Shown: positions 11,501 to 19,460, numbered from the stretch's first letter. The stretch is DNA of 64,000 nucleotides from an uncultured Candidatus Poseidoniales archaeon (GCA_902605365.1 CACLCM010000004.1:27795-91794), one strand, 5' to 3'. The notes: generated by a model not told the origin, from the sequence alone. Numbers and translations are program-made.

Positions 11501-11840
11501 CGCCGCCGCCAAAGATGCGGATGTGCTCACAGCCTGCTTCATCTAGCAATTGACGAATGTAGGTGAAGTACTCCATGTGTCCACCTTGGTACGAAGTCAA
11601 AGCAACTGCATGTGCGTCTTCCTGAACTGCACAATCGACTACATCTTTCGCCGATCTATCGTGTCCAAGGTGAATAACTTCAGCTCCGCTGCTCTGAATC
11701 AAACGTCGCATGACGTTAATCGCTGCATCATGACCATCGAATAGGCTTGCAGCAGTGATAACACGAACCGGACCGGTCGTAGTTTCAAACACCGGCGCCT
11801 CCTCCGACATGCTCCTACGGAGCATACATTCGTTCATCAT
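8517..11840 (-). CDS. icmF: Fused isobutyryl-CoA mutase (B12 domain + G-protein chaperone + mutase)
   Basis: This 1107-residue protein has the IcmF domain order. First is an N-terminal B12-binding domain (SLFDGHDAAINVMRR...HLGHDRS). A MeaB/ArgK-type GTPase with P-loop GFTGTGGAGKSS follows. The C-terminal mutase barrel contains SISGYHIAEAGA. IcmF interconverts isobutyryl-CoA and n-butyryl-CoA with adenosylcobalamin, and the GTPase part gates cofactor loading. The substrate-pocket positions match IcmF rather than methylmalonyl-CoA mutase: Phe at ~572 (TAGVFPFKR) where MCM has Tyr, and Gln at ~755 (QAQNTCIF) where MCM has Arg. Some IcmF proteins also act on isovaleryl/pivalyl-CoA. An internal ATG at 11810 (MSEEAP), preceded by TAGGAG, is a plausible alternative start. 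A LysE exporter follows. Confidence 0.95.
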   Translation of the reverse strand: MMNECMLRRSMSEEAPVFETTTGPVRVITAASLFDGHDAAINVMRRLIQSSGAEVIHLGHDRSAKDVVDCAVQEDAHAVALTSYQGGHMEYFTYIRQLLDEAGCEHIRIFGGGGGTITPPEIRDLHKSGISKIYSPDDGRKMGLMGMIHDLMGTASEVDLIAGSRIASLDGPITANDMAKVGLLMTLSESASDDEFKETLNKVRSSDSEVPVIGFTGTGGAGKSSLLDELMLRILRDNPDKKVCLLCVDPTRKRTGGALLGDRIRMNSLSNNNLFMRSLASRGSGSEISANLDRAIEAAKAVGFDLIFCETSGIGQGSDAITTVSDRSLYVMTAEFGAHTQLEKIEMLDVADLVVLNKYEKRGSEDALRAIRKQVRRNRNMFDVEDLELPVVATIASQFADPGVDVLWQKLAAMVDFNASEPIGVIGERKGVIPPERVHYLSEISSVVRDYHSQNGSVAEKLRVMQHLETASKELPSIKSEVEEHLAELREEIAEASQVVSDFRDLAEQYSSGEFTYYVRGKPFTVSTVTESLSHQMIPRVALPKYSDDGDMYNWISRENAPGHFPFTAGVFPFKRTDELSARMFAGEGEGERTNRRFHLLSQGQDYVRLSTAFDSVTLYGRDPDRRPDIWGKVGNSGVSIASIDDAKRLYSGFDLCDANTSVSMTINGPAPVILAFYLNAAIDQQVEKHLQLEADASGYRGDLPEGHNGFGLVTVGKRGDEMVDAATYAEIKAKTLQTVRGTVQADILKEDQAQNTCIFSTPFALKMMGDVQQYYIDNGVRNHYSVSISGYHIAEAGANPITQLALTLANGFTYVEYYRSRGMDVAEFAPNLSFFFSNGLDPEYTVIGRVARRIWAVTMRDLYGADARSQKLKYHIQTSGRSLHAQEIDFNDIRTTLQALLAIQDNANSLHTNAYDEAITTPTEESVRRALAIQLIVNKESGWTKTENPMQGSFIVEELTDLVEEAVLQEFEALSRRGGVLGAMETMYQRGKIQDESMYYEHLKHDGTLPIIGVNTFLNPNATDFDEDSADEFDMELARANPDEKQACLERTQAIPRDEEALSRLQQVAREGGNVFEELMETSKVASLGQITDALFAVGGQYRRNM

Positions 11841-11900
11841 GATACCGTTGTAATCAAAGGCCTAGAAGTGGGTGCGAGTTGTATGCGGCCCCGTTGGATA

Positions 11901-13328
11901 ATGGCTCAACATGAGGTCGCTATCCTCGACGCCAATGCCGAAGCATTAGGCGCCAATATGGATGAGTTGATGACAACTGCAGCAGAACATCTTGCGAATG
12001 CACTAGACGGAGCCCCCAAACCAATCTGGATATTGTGTGGTCCAGGCAATAATGGTGGAGATGGATTCAGATTAGCAACTATGCTAGATGAATGCAAGGT
12101 TATCGCAACACATGACAAGCAAAAGAATGCCCTTGCTCAAAGGGCTAGAGAGGACTGGAAAGGAGAAATTTACTCAATAGAAAACCTGCCATCACAACCC
12201 CCTGCTGTGATTGTTGATTGCCTACTTGGCGCTGGCTCACAAGGTAAGCCAAGAGGTGAAATCCTCAAATTGATGGAAACTATTCCCGGCAGACCAATGG
12301 TATTAGCGTGTGATATGCCAACGGGCTGTGGTTCAGGAATTTCGTTCAATGCATTCAGAACCGTTACATTCGAAGCTCCAAAATCAAACATGATTGACTC
12401 GAATGGAAAACTATTGCCTGAAGTGGGAGACTTATTCATAGCACCAATCGGTTGGCCAGAAGAAACTCTAGACCCTGGGCCGGGAGATCTTCTACGATAC
12501 CCACACCCACAAGAAGGACAAATCAAAGGGGACAGAGGCAGAGTTCTGATTATTGGAGGAGGTCCATATCATGGAGCCCCAATTCTTTCAGGAATGGCTG
12601 CAGCAAGAATGGGGGTTGACCTAGTTCATGTTGCAATGCCAAAGTCAGCCACTGCCAGGGCAAAGTGGCCTAGTGAATTGATTCAAGAACCGATGACAGA
12701 CCAAGAAATAATCACAGATGTTTCTGGATTGGTCAAACGTTGCATGACAGGAAGAGGAGTTCAGGCGATGGTCATAGGTCCGGGAATGGGCGATGCTCCT
12801 GAATCATTAGAGGCTGTCAAAATGCTAATCCAATCAACTCCAAATATTCCCAAAGTAATCGATGCAGACGCAATCAAAGCGTTGGAAGGCTGGCCTCAAC
12901 ACCTAGTTGGAGTCGTTACTCCTCACCAAAAGGAATTGGAAAACTGGATTGGAGATATTGAATCAGTACCAGAATTACTCACCGGTTCTGGAGAAAGAAG
13001 AGTCGTTATTCGAACCGGAGCAGAGGATATCATCATTGGCTCTGCTGGGCGCGGAGGGTTATGTAAAGGTGGAAATCCGCGCATGTCAATGGGGGGAACC
13101 GGAGACCTTCTTGCGGGTAGCATAGGCGGCTTACTGGGGCTTGGATTATCTCCTTGGAGTGCAGCAAGACTCGGTGTCCACCTAATGCGAGTTGCTGGAA
13201 AATTGGCTGAGAAAGAAATGGGACCAGGTATGGTAGCGGATGATATACCGCCTTATCTGTCAAGGGCACTGATCACAGGACCGGTTCTTCTCCGTCCACA
13301 AGGGCAGGAAGGCCTTTCTTCTTCCTGA
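11901..13328 (+). CDS. nnr: Bifunctional NAD(P)H-hydrate epimerase / ADP-dependent dehydratase
   Basis: This enzyme repairs NADHX and NADPHX. The N-terminal YjeF_N epimerase domain (~1-200) carries GPGNNGGDGFRLA. The C-terminal ribokinase-like dehydratase (~215-475) carries VIGPGMGDAPES, VVTPHQKELENW and the nucleotide/anion loop GGTGDLLAGSIGGLLGLG. I chose ATG 11901 (MAQHEVAILDANAEALG). It matches the usual beginning of the family, while the track start at GTG 11868 adds an unlikely Cys/Arg/Trp stretch. It is divergent from icmF. Its 3' end overlaps the 3' end of the convergent ABC-F gene by 56 bases, so both C-termini are encoded in the same DNA on opposite strands. Confidence 0.93.
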   Translation: MAQHEVAILDANAEALGANMDELMTTAAEHLANALDGAPKPIWILCGPGNNGGDGFRLATMLDECKVIATHDKQKNALAQRAREDWKGEIYSIENLPSQPPAVIVDCLLGAGSQGKPRGEILKLMETIPGRPMVLACDMPTGCGSGISFNAFRTVTFEAPKSNMIDSNGKLLPEVGDLFIAPIGWPEETLDPGPGDLLRYPHPQEGQIKGDRGRVLIIGGGPYHGAPILSGMAAARMGVDLVHVAMPKSATARAKWPSELIQEPMTDQEIITDVSGLVKRCMTGRGVQAMVIGPGMGDAPESLEAVKMLIQSTPNIPKVIDADAIKALEGWPQHLVGVVTPHQKELENWIGDIESVPELLTGSGERRVVIRTGAEDIIIGSAGRGGLCKGGNPRMSMGGTGDLLAGSIGGLLGLGLSPWSAARLGVHLMRVAGKLAEKEMGPGMVADDIPPYLSRALITGPVLLRPQGQEGLSSS

Positions 13329-14949
13329 TGTAATCAGTATAATTCCCATAATATTTGGTGACGATTCCATCCTGTAACTCCCAAATCTGATTGACGATTT
13401 GGTCGAGGAACCATCTATCGTGACTGACGGTTACAATTGCACCTTCATATTCAGTAAGAGCCTCTTCAAGAGTTTCTTTTGCGTCCATGTCCAAGTGATT
13501 AGTTGGTTCATCGAGCAGAAGTAAATTGTTTTCTTCTAGCAGAATTTTTAGTAATGCAATACGAGCTCTCTCCCCGCCTGAAAGTTTGCCCAAAGGAGTA
13601 TCAACTTGCTCCTTAGCAAATTGGAAACGGCCCAAAGCAGCACGGATTTCTCCATATGACATGTCAGGGCGAAGCAATTCAACTTGCTTTACCGCATTCA
13701 GTTTGAAATCCAGAGTACGGTGGTCTTGGTGATAGTAACCGACGATGGCTCCAGGTGCAAGGTCTCTGGTTCCTGAATCGATTACTTCATCACCAGTAAT
13801 CAACTTCAGGAGCGTGGTCTTACCTTGACCATTTCCTCCAACAATACCTATTCTATCGCCTTTGGAAATTTCTAAGTCCTGATTATCTAAAATTGGACGT
13901 TTCAATCCTTCGAATTTCTTTGAAGCGCCTAAGAATTGAATGATATCATTGCTTGACTTATCTGCTGCTTCGAGATTGAATCTCAGTCCCTTGCGCTGCT
14001 TCGGTTTTCGTGCGTTCAAGGCTTTGAGTTCCTGTTGCATTCTTTCTATCATTTTGTGCTTAGCTGAAATCGACTTGTCGTACTTGTTAGCGGATTTCAT
14101 AGAACGGAGAGCGTTCTGAGTATTCGCTATTTTCTTCTCCACATTCTTGATTCTATCATCAAGGGCAGCAAGGAAGTTTTGTTTCTGTTTTAGGAACTCT
14201 GAATAATTACCCTTGTAATTCCAGTTGCGAAGATTGTCCACTTCTACAATCCTCGTACAAACTTGGTCAAGGAAATACCTGTCGTGAGATACGATCAATT
14301 GAGCACCTACGAACTCATTTATGAATTCTTCAAGCCATTCAGTAGTCTCAATATCCAAGTGGTTTGTCGGCTCGTCAAGGAATATAACATCGACTCCAGC
14401 AAGACCTACAAGTTGGCGAGCAAGAGCAAGTTTGGCCTTCTCCCCACCAGATAATTTGTTGACTTTCATCTCCATTGGGTGCTGGTCTAGACCTAACATC
14501 TCCAAAATCGCCTTAGCAATATTTGCAACATTTCCTCCACCTGAAGCTCCGAGCATTGTTTGGAGTTCAGAATAGCGGTCCATCACAGGTTGCCAGTTGC
14601 CATCATAGAATGAAGGGTCAACCATCTGTGCTTCTATCGCTGCGATCTCTTCTTCCAGCTCTTGGAATTGGCGCCCCTTACGAGATAACTCTTCTTCGAT
14701 AGTTGAATCTTCATCAATATCTCGAATCTGAGTCAGATATGCTATGCGAATTCCTGAAGCGAATTCGATATCTCCAACATCCTGCTTTTGTTCTGAAATT
14801 GTATTGAGCAGTGTTGTCTTTCCGGCACCATTATGACCGACTATTCCGATTCTGTCACCCTCGTTTACCATGATGTTGATGTCCTGCAATACGGTGACTG
14901 GACCGAATGAACGGTCTACACCTTCAACGCGGATTAATTCGCGGGACAT
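13273..14949 (-). CDS. ABC-F family ATPase (Uup/EttA type)
   Basis: A soluble protein with two ABC ATPase domains and no membrane segments. Walker A motifs are GHNGAGKTTLL and GGNGQGKTTLL, signatures LSGGEKAKLALA and LSGGERARIALL, and Walker B motifs FLDEPTNHLD and LLDEPTNHLD. A charged linker lies between the domains. ABC-F proteins act on ribosomes (translation regulation, rescue or antibiotic protection) or in DNA maintenance; the specific role is not visible here. ATG 14949 (MSRELIRVEG) is chosen because the first domain begins there. The track's 23 extra residues do not resemble the family. The 3' end overlaps the convergent nnr gene. Confidence 0.92.
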   Translation of the reverse strand: MSRELIRVEGVDRSFGPVTVLQDINIMVNEGDRIGIVGHNGAGKTTLLNTISEQKQDVGDIEFASGIRIAYLTQIRDIDEDSTIEEELSRKGRQFQELEEEIAAIEAQMVDPSFYDGNWQPVMDRYSELQTMLGASGGGNVANIAKAILEMLGLDQHPMEMKVNKLSGGEKAKLALARQLVGLAGVDVIFLDEPTNHLDIETTEWLEEFINEFVGAQLIVSHDRYFLDQVCTRIVEVDNLRNWNYKGNYSEFLKQKQNFLAALDDRIKNVEKKIANTQNALRSMKSANKYDKSISAKHKMIERMQQELKALNARKPKQRKGLRFNLEAADKSSNDIIQFLGASKKFEGLKRPILDNQDLEISKGDRIGIVGGNGQGKTTLLKLITGDEVIDSGTRDLAPGAIVGYYHQDHRTLDFKLNAVKQVELLRPDMSYGEIRAALGRFQFAKEQVDTPLGKLSGGERARIALLKILLEENNLLLLDEPTNHLDMDAKETLEEALTEYEGAIVTVSHDRWFLDQIVNQIWELQDGIVTKYYGNYTDYIRKKKGLPALVDGEEPVL

Positions 14950-15193
14950 ATTTCGAGGCGGCTCCCTATCTCTTATGGACTCACCGTTTGATTTTGCTGG
15001 CAAAATCCATACTAGCAATAAAAATTAGATTATTTACTTACAAATTACCATTATCTGAAATTCAACATCTCAATTATGGAAAATGAAATACCATCTTCCG
15101 GAATCTAATATCTTGAATCCGTCACAGGCTAGAAGTATGCCTTTTGATGCATCGAGACAAAGGTAAATAGGCGTAAGAGAGTTATGTCATAAC

Positions 15194-15355
15194 ATGGCGA
15201 GTGAAAGTACCAAACAACGTCCAACCGCAGCAGAATCATTAGTTAAGGCAACAGTTGCTGTCCTTGACAATGTTAATGTTCAAGCACACATGGACCGTGC
15301 ATCAATGGAAACGGCAAAGCGTTTAGGAGCGCACACTATCACATTCCTAGGTTGA
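15194..15355 (+). CDS. Possible small protein of 53 residues, function unknown
   Basis: This open frame lies in the ~450-base gap between the ABC-F start and the LysE gene. It encodes MASESTKQRPTAAESLVKAT... ending in LGAHTITFLG. Composition and codon use look like a real protein: Ala/Val-rich helix, no low complexity, codons similar to its neighbours. There is no strong ribosome binding site, although leaderless genes are common in archaea. I do not recognise a family. The remaining ~240 bases upstream (14950-15193) are AT-rich, with no other gene or RNA that I can see; they presumably hold the promoters of this gene and of the divergent ABC-F gene. Confidence 0.5.
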   Translation: MASESTKQRPTAAESLVKATVAVLDNVNVQAHMDRASMETAKRLGAHTITFLG

Positions 15356-15396
15356 ACTTACAGAAAGGTCATTGACACTGACACTTTGGGACAAGC

Positions 15397-16005
15397 GTGG
15401 ACATAACTGCAATTTCGGCAGCAGCCGTGATGTTTATTCTCGGTGCAACCTCACCAGGTCCATCTTTAGCTGTAGTTCTACGCAACACGATGATTGGCGG
15501 TAGGCCTCGAGGTTTAGCGTGCGCAGTGGGGCATGGAATTGGATTCGGATTCTATGCTGTTAGCGTAGTATTCGGTTTAGTTGTGATAATGGAAAACAAT
15601 CCTGATGTATTTACACTAATGCAAATTATTGGTGGATTGTTTCTACTCTACCTTGGAATTGGTATGATTCGTAGTGAAGAAGCTGTCATAGTTCAATCAG
15701 AAGGTAAGCGTGAAGGATTTTTCGAAGGTTTCTTCATTGCATTTTTGAATCCCAAAATTGCAGTATTCATGCTCGCAGTTCTCTCCAGTGTACTCGACCC
15801 ATCGATGTCAAACGACACAAAATGGATTATTGCAGGAATGGGGATGACGATTGATACCGTATGGTACGTGATCGTCGCACTTTTGCTATCCAAATCTACA
15901 ATATTAGCAAAAATTGAGCAAAATCAACGTAGTTTGAATATCGCTACTGGTGTTTTGATGATTGGTTTAGCAATATGGACAGCATACAAACTATCTGGAC
16001 TGTGA
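15397..16005 (+). CDS. LysE/RhtB-family exporter
   Basis: A 202-residue membrane protein with about six hydrophobic segments. The family signature near the start is GATSPGPSLAVVLRNTMIGGRPRG. It probably exports an amino acid or small metabolite of unknown identity. The predicted start is GTG (15397); no better ATG lies in the N-terminal region before the first membrane helix. It is only distantly similar to the other LysE protein at 7848-8462 (PGPS versus PGPN motif, different loops). mutM follows 39 bases later on the same strand and may be co-transcribed. Confidence 0.85.
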   Translation: MDITAISAAAVMFILGATSPGPSLAVVLRNTMIGGRPRGLACAVGHGIGFGFYAVSVVFGLVVIMENNPDVFTLMQIIGGLFLLYLGIGMIRSEEAVIVQSEGKREGFFEGFFIAFLNPKIAVFMLAVLSSVLDPSMSNDTKWIIAGMGMTIDTVWYVIVALLLSKSTILAKIEQNQRSLNIATGVLMIGLAIWTAYKLSGL

Positions 16006-16044
16006 CACATCAATACTATTGATGTCAAGTGAAAACGGTCAGTT

Positions 16045-16848
16045 ATGCCAGAGCTTCCAGAAGTCGAAACCGTCCGCACTGGACTGTCTCGTTCTTGGGT
16101 TGGTAAGCGAATAGACGGTGTGGATTTACGCAGAGAAGGCCTGCGTTTTCCATTTCCTGAAGACCTCGAGAAAAGACTCATTGGAAGGACAATTACTGCG
16201 ATAAGAAGACGTGCCAAATATCTCTTAATCGACCTTGATAATGATGACATCTTACTTTCTCACTTAGGAATGAGTGGAAAATGGACACTTGATGCTAGTG
16301 ATTGCGAAGGTAAGCATGACCACGTCGTCATCTATCTCGATGACGGAACGATGTCGGTATACAATGACCCACGGCGATTTGGAGTTATGGATATCTACTC
16401 GGGTACATCTCATAAATTGCTGGACCATTTAGGCCCAGAGCCTCTAGAAGAATGGACTGCTACAGACTTATATGAAAAACTACAACGTAGGAAAAGTCCT
16501 ATCAAAATTTGTATTCTCGATCAAAAAGTGGTAGTTGGTGTTGGCAATATCTATGCTTGTGAAGCACTAAACAGAAGCAAGATTTCCCCTACTCGTTTGT
16601 CAAACACAATCAAACTAAAAGAATGTGAGAAGTTAGTCAATGAGATAAAAATCATTCTTTCAGAAGCGATTCAAGTAGGTGGCTCATCATTACGAGACTT
16701 TGCAGGTGTTGATGGAACTCTTGGCTATTTCATTCACCAGTTCAAGGTGTATGATAAAGAAGGGGCAGAGTGCGAATGCGGAGGGATTATTGAGAGACTG
16801 GTCCAAGGTGGACGCTCAACATTCTGGTGTAGTTCTTGTCAGAAATGA
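16045..16848 (+). CDS. mutM: Formamidopyrimidine-DNA glycosylase (Fpg/MutM)
   Basis: This DNA repair glycosylase/AP lyase removes oxidised purines such as 8-oxoguanine. After Met removal the N-terminus is Pro-Glu (MPELPEVETVRTGL), giving the catalytic Pro2 and Glu3. The conserved Lys loop is HLGMSGKWTL. The helix-two-turn-helix region includes VGVGNIYACEALNRSKISP. A C-terminal zinc finger is complete (CECGGIIERLVQGGRSTFWCSSCQK, four Cys). The length of 267 residues is normal. It is a bacterial-type enzyme, so probably an old transfer, and consistent with a sunlit, oxygenated habitat (inference). Confidence 0.96.
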   Translation: MPELPEVETVRTGLSRSWVGKRIDGVDLRREGLRFPFPEDLEKRLIGRTITAIRRRAKYLLIDLDNDDILLSHLGMSGKWTLDASDCEGKHDHVVIYLDDGTMSVYNDPRRFGVMDIYSGTSHKLLDHLGPEPLEEWTATDLYEKLQRRKSPIKICILDQKVVVGVGNIYACEALNRSKISPTRLSNTIKLKECEKLVNEIKIILSEAIQVGGSSLRDFAGVDGTLGYFIHQFKVYDKEGAECECGGIIERLVQGGRSTFWCSSCQK

Positions 16849-17442
16849 TCAGTAGTTTTCGAGAACTGTCCTTACATCTTCAACAAATAAGTCAACTGGG
16901 AAATCATAATCTGACCAAACCACTCTTCCCATTAGATTTGAATCCAAGATATAGGTGGGAGATGGATGGGCAACTGTGTATCCTTCATCAGAATCATCTG
17001 ATTCCTCGTATGGATAAACTCCATATGTTTCGTAAACCATATCTAAAGCTGAGCCTGAACCTGTTAGGTGAGGCCAATCATACCCTCTGTCTTCAGTCCA
17101 ATTTTGCAACTTTGAGGGGGAGTCATGTCGCTTATCTACAGTTACAGATACAATACTAATTTTTTCTAATTCTTCATCTGACAAAGTTTCTTGAACCATT
17201 TTTACATTCTGACTAGTTACTGGACATGTTTCATCACACCGAGTAAACATGAACACTAGTATCACAACTTTACCACGCTGCTCTTCTAGGCTCCATAGGT
17301 CTCCGTCTGCGCTTTCTAGAGTAAATTTGTAGGTGTCGCTACCTGCCAAATCGCGGCCATGGAATGTAATTTCTTTTTCATCATCAGAGGTGCAGCCTGG
17401 TAAAAGAAACATTAATGCCAGAATTATTGCAGTAAACCTCAT
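16849..17442 (-). CDS. Sco1/SenC-family lipoprotein (copper chaperone / thiol-redox), copy 1
   Basis: A thioredoxin-fold Sco protein of about 197 residues with a lipoprotein-type signal (MRFTAIILALMFLLPGC, lipobox LPGC). It keeps the Cu-binding CxxxC motif (TRCDETCP) and the distal His (VAHPSPTYILD). Sco proteins insert copper into the CuA site of cytochrome c oxidase or act as thiol reductases outside the membrane. I chose ATG 17442 rather than 17460 because GGAGG lies six bases upstream and the signal peptide starts there. It directly follows a paralogue whose stop is one base away. The stop is back-to-back with the mutM stop (convergent). Confidence 0.92.
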   Translation of the reverse strand: MRFTAIILALMFLLPGCTSDDEKEITFHGRDLAGSDTYKFTLESADGDLWSLEEQRGKVVILVFMFTRCDETCPVTSQNVKMVQETLSDEELEKISIVSVTVDKRHDSPSKLQNWTEDRGYDWPHLTGSGSALDMVYETYGVYPYEESDDSDEGYTVAHPSPTYILDSNLMGRVVWSDYDFPVDLFVEDVRTVLENY

Positions 17443-17443
17443 T

Positions 17444-18022
17444 TCATTCCTCCAAATCAATTACTGTCCGCAAATCTTCCATGAATAAATCAATTGGCCA
17501 GTCGTATTCACTCCATACTACTCGGCCCTTGAGATTAGTATCCAAAATGTATACTGGTTGAAGATGAATTTCTTGATATTCCTCTTCATCATAAGGTACG
17601 ATATCATATTCTGAATATGTATTTTTTATTTCGTCAGAATTCCAATCTGTAAGATGTGGCCAATCCAGACCCATGTCTGCCGACCAGTCCCTCAGAACAT
17701 CGGGAGAATCGTGCCTCCAATCAATTGTGACAGAAATGAATGAAACCTTTTCAAGTTCATCTGAAGTTAATTGCGATTTGACGGTTTTGAGATTATTAGA
17801 AATCATTAGGCAAACATCATCACAACGAGTGTAGACGAAAGCAAGGATTACGACCTTGCCCTCATTATCTTCGAGTGAATATGACGATTGGTTTTGATCG
17901 CTCAAAGTGAATTTGAAGGTATCCATTTCACCCAAGTCTTTGCCATTAAACTCAGGACTGTCTTCGGAAATACATCCTGGCAGCAATAGCAGTAAACAAG
18001 CGAATAGCACTCGTATCTTCAT
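17444..18022 (-). CDS. Sco1/SenC-family lipoprotein, copy 2
   Basis: A 192-residue paralogue of the downstream gene, with signal/lipobox MKIRVLFACLLLLLPGC. It has the metal/thiol motif TRCDDVCLM (CxxxC) and the third ligand His (EIHLQPVYILD). The last Pro of the usual CxxxCP is replaced by Leu. Both proteins share the ending VYILDTNLKGRVVWSEYDWPIDLF with small changes, so they arose by tandem duplication. Two copies may have split jobs, copper delivery versus disulfide reduction, as proposed for some bacterial Sco pairs (inference). Its start is 10 bases from the tfs stop, so tfs and the two sco genes probably form one operon. Confidence 0.92.
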   Translation of the reverse strand: MKIRVLFACLLLLLPGCISEDSPEFNGKDLGEMDTFKFTLSDQNQSSYSLEDNEGKVVILAFVYTRCDDVCLMISNNLKTVKSQLTSDELEKVSFISVTIDWRHDSPDVLRDWSADMGLDWPHLTDWNSDEIKNTYSEYDIVPYDEEEYQEIHLQPVYILDTNLKGRVVWSEYDWPIDLFMEDLRTVIDLEE

Positions 18023-18032
18023 ACCTAACCAC

Positions 18033-18362
18033 TCAGAATTCTCTCCAACCCTTACCGCATTTCTTGCAAGTTAGCATTCGAGTTTCAGGCTCATCGGATG
18101 AGCGAGTCTGTTCAAGATAGGAATATACTTCCCGAGATTCACATTTCAAATCAGGGCAGATGTATACATCCTTAGTCAACACACCCTTCAACTCATCAGA
18201 ATCTTTGATGACTTCGTAGACTCTTGTTTCTGCCTTAGTAGACGATTGAATATTTGCAAATTCTTTGTTTTGGGGTCCTTGATACCCACATTTGTAATTG
18301 GTGCAATTAATGTCACCAGTTGGAGTAGGGAATGCCAATGTACCACATTCGGGGCAGAACAT
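18033..18362 (-). CDS. tfs: Transcription elongation factor S (TFS), transcript cleavage factor
   Basis: A 109-residue archaeal TFIIS/RpoM-like protein. The N-terminal zinc ribbon starts MFCPECGTLAFPTP. The C-terminal ribbon ends SSDEPETRMLTCKKCGKGWREF, including the Asp-Glu pair that stimulates RNA cleavage in stalled RNA polymerase. Unusually, the inner halves of both ribbons are CX4C (CTNYKC and CPDLKC) instead of the usual CX2C. All eight Cys are present, so zinc binding is probably retained. It is divergent from nop5, with ~86 bases between start codons, and heads the operon with the two sco genes. Confidence 0.93.
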   Translation of the reverse strand: MFCPECGTLAFPTPTGDINCTNYKCGYQGPQNKEFANIQSSTKAETRVYEVIKDSDELKGVLTKDVYICPDLKCESREVYSYLEQTRSSDEPETRMLTCKKCGKGWREF

Positions 18363-18448
18363 AGGAACAGGTGGAGGAACCTACATATCAACATTTTGAA
18401 TATCTTAGCAGCAATTGGTTCATCAATGTAGTCGGTTTGGACTACCAT

Positions 18449-19456
18449 ATGTGGCTATGGTATGACTGGAGAGCGGCCGCTGTTTCTGATTCTGATGGCA
18501 ATCTTTTGGATGTAGAAGAATGGGATGGTTGGAAGAACACAGATGCTGTATGTGCACGTATGGACATAATTGCATTTGGAGCACTTACGCCTGAAGCTGA
18601 AAGACTGTCTGAAAGATTCCCTGATGCGAAAGTTTTGATCCATGGTGACGAGGATTTACCAGATGCTGACTGGCCAATACCTAGTGAAGAAGCGTTAGAA
18701 GCATTAGACAGAGCAGCGATCTTACTTTCTAAGCGTGGGGTTGATGCTGCTGCTGGTGACCCAGACAGAAGATTAGAACACATTCTAAGAGCATCTGATG
18801 AACTACGAACTACTTTCATTACAATTGAAGGAAGGCTAGTTGAATGGGTAGGATTGTTTCTTCCAGAAGCAAGATTCGAAAAAGACCGAAGTGGACTTGC
18901 TAAGAAAGTTATCAACGCATCCAATTTGAGTGATTTGGCTGAAGAGATTGGTATTGGCATGCCCCCACTGGGTCCGACCGATGCGGAATGGGATAGCCTT
19001 CATGATTGGGCAAAGAGTGTATGGGAAATCAAAAACCGACTCGAGAGTATGGAAGATGTTGTTAGAGAATTAGCATCGCAGCACCTACCTTCGCTATCTG
19101 GACTTCTAGGCCCGATTCTTGCAGCCAGACTTTGTGTTGAAGCCCACGGTCGTGCTAGGTTAGCTAGACTTCCAGCAGGCACAATGCAAATTTTAGGTGC
19201 TGAAAAGGCATTTTTCAATCATCTGAAGACAGGTGCTCCATCTCCTAAGCACGGTCATATTTTTATGCACCCTTGGATTTCACGTTCACCTCGCTGGATG
19301 CGAGGAAAGATTGCAAGAACTGTTGCTGCTAAAGCGACAATAGCCGCTAGATGTGATGAATTTGGAGGAGAAACTTGGAGTCAAGAAACCATCGATGCAG
19401 TAGCCGCCAAGGTGGAGACTATTCGAAGCGAGAATTCAACTCCACCACAGCGGTGA
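18449..19456 (+). CDS. nop5: Nop5 (Nop56/58), box C/D sRNP core protein
   Basis: This is the scaffold of the archaeal box C/D ribonucleoprotein that guides 2'-O-methylation of RNA. The N-terminal domain binds fibrillarin, a central coiled coil follows, and the Nop RNA-binding domain is clear (GPILAARLCVEAHGRARLARLPAGTMQILGAEKAFFNHLKTG, then HPWISRSPRWMRGKIARTVAAKATIAARCDEFGG). I chose ATG 18449 (MWLWYDWRAAAV). The track's GTG start at 18371 would leave only 8 bases to the divergent tfs start and adds residues unlike the family. The length is 335 residues. The fibrillarin gene starts 4 bases after the stop, the usual archaeal pairing. Confidence 0.94.
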   Translation: MWLWYDWRAAAVSDSDGNLLDVEEWDGWKNTDAVCARMDIIAFGALTPEAERLSERFPDAKVLIHGDEDLPDADWPIPSEEALEALDRAAILLSKRGVDAAAGDPDRRLEHILRASDELRTTFITIEGRLVEWVGLFLPEARFEKDRSGLAKKVINASNLSDLAEEIGIGMPPLGPTDAEWDSLHDWAKSVWEIKNRLESMEDVVRELASQHLPSLSGLLGPILAARLCVEAHGRARLARLPAGTMQILGAEKAFFNHLKTGAPSPKHGHIFMHPWISRSPRWMRGKIARTVAAKATIAARCDEFGGETWSQETIDAVAAKVETIRSENSTPPQR

Positions 19457-19460
19457 GATT

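Noticed and set aside
8517-11840. Annotation as methylmalonyl-CoA mutase
   Set aside because: The domain fusion order and the Phe/Gln substrate-pocket residues match IcmF instead.
7848-16005. Two LysE genes as a recent duplication flanking a mobile segment
   Set aside because: The proteins are strongly diverged and in opposite orientation, and there are no repeats or recombinase genes around the segment.
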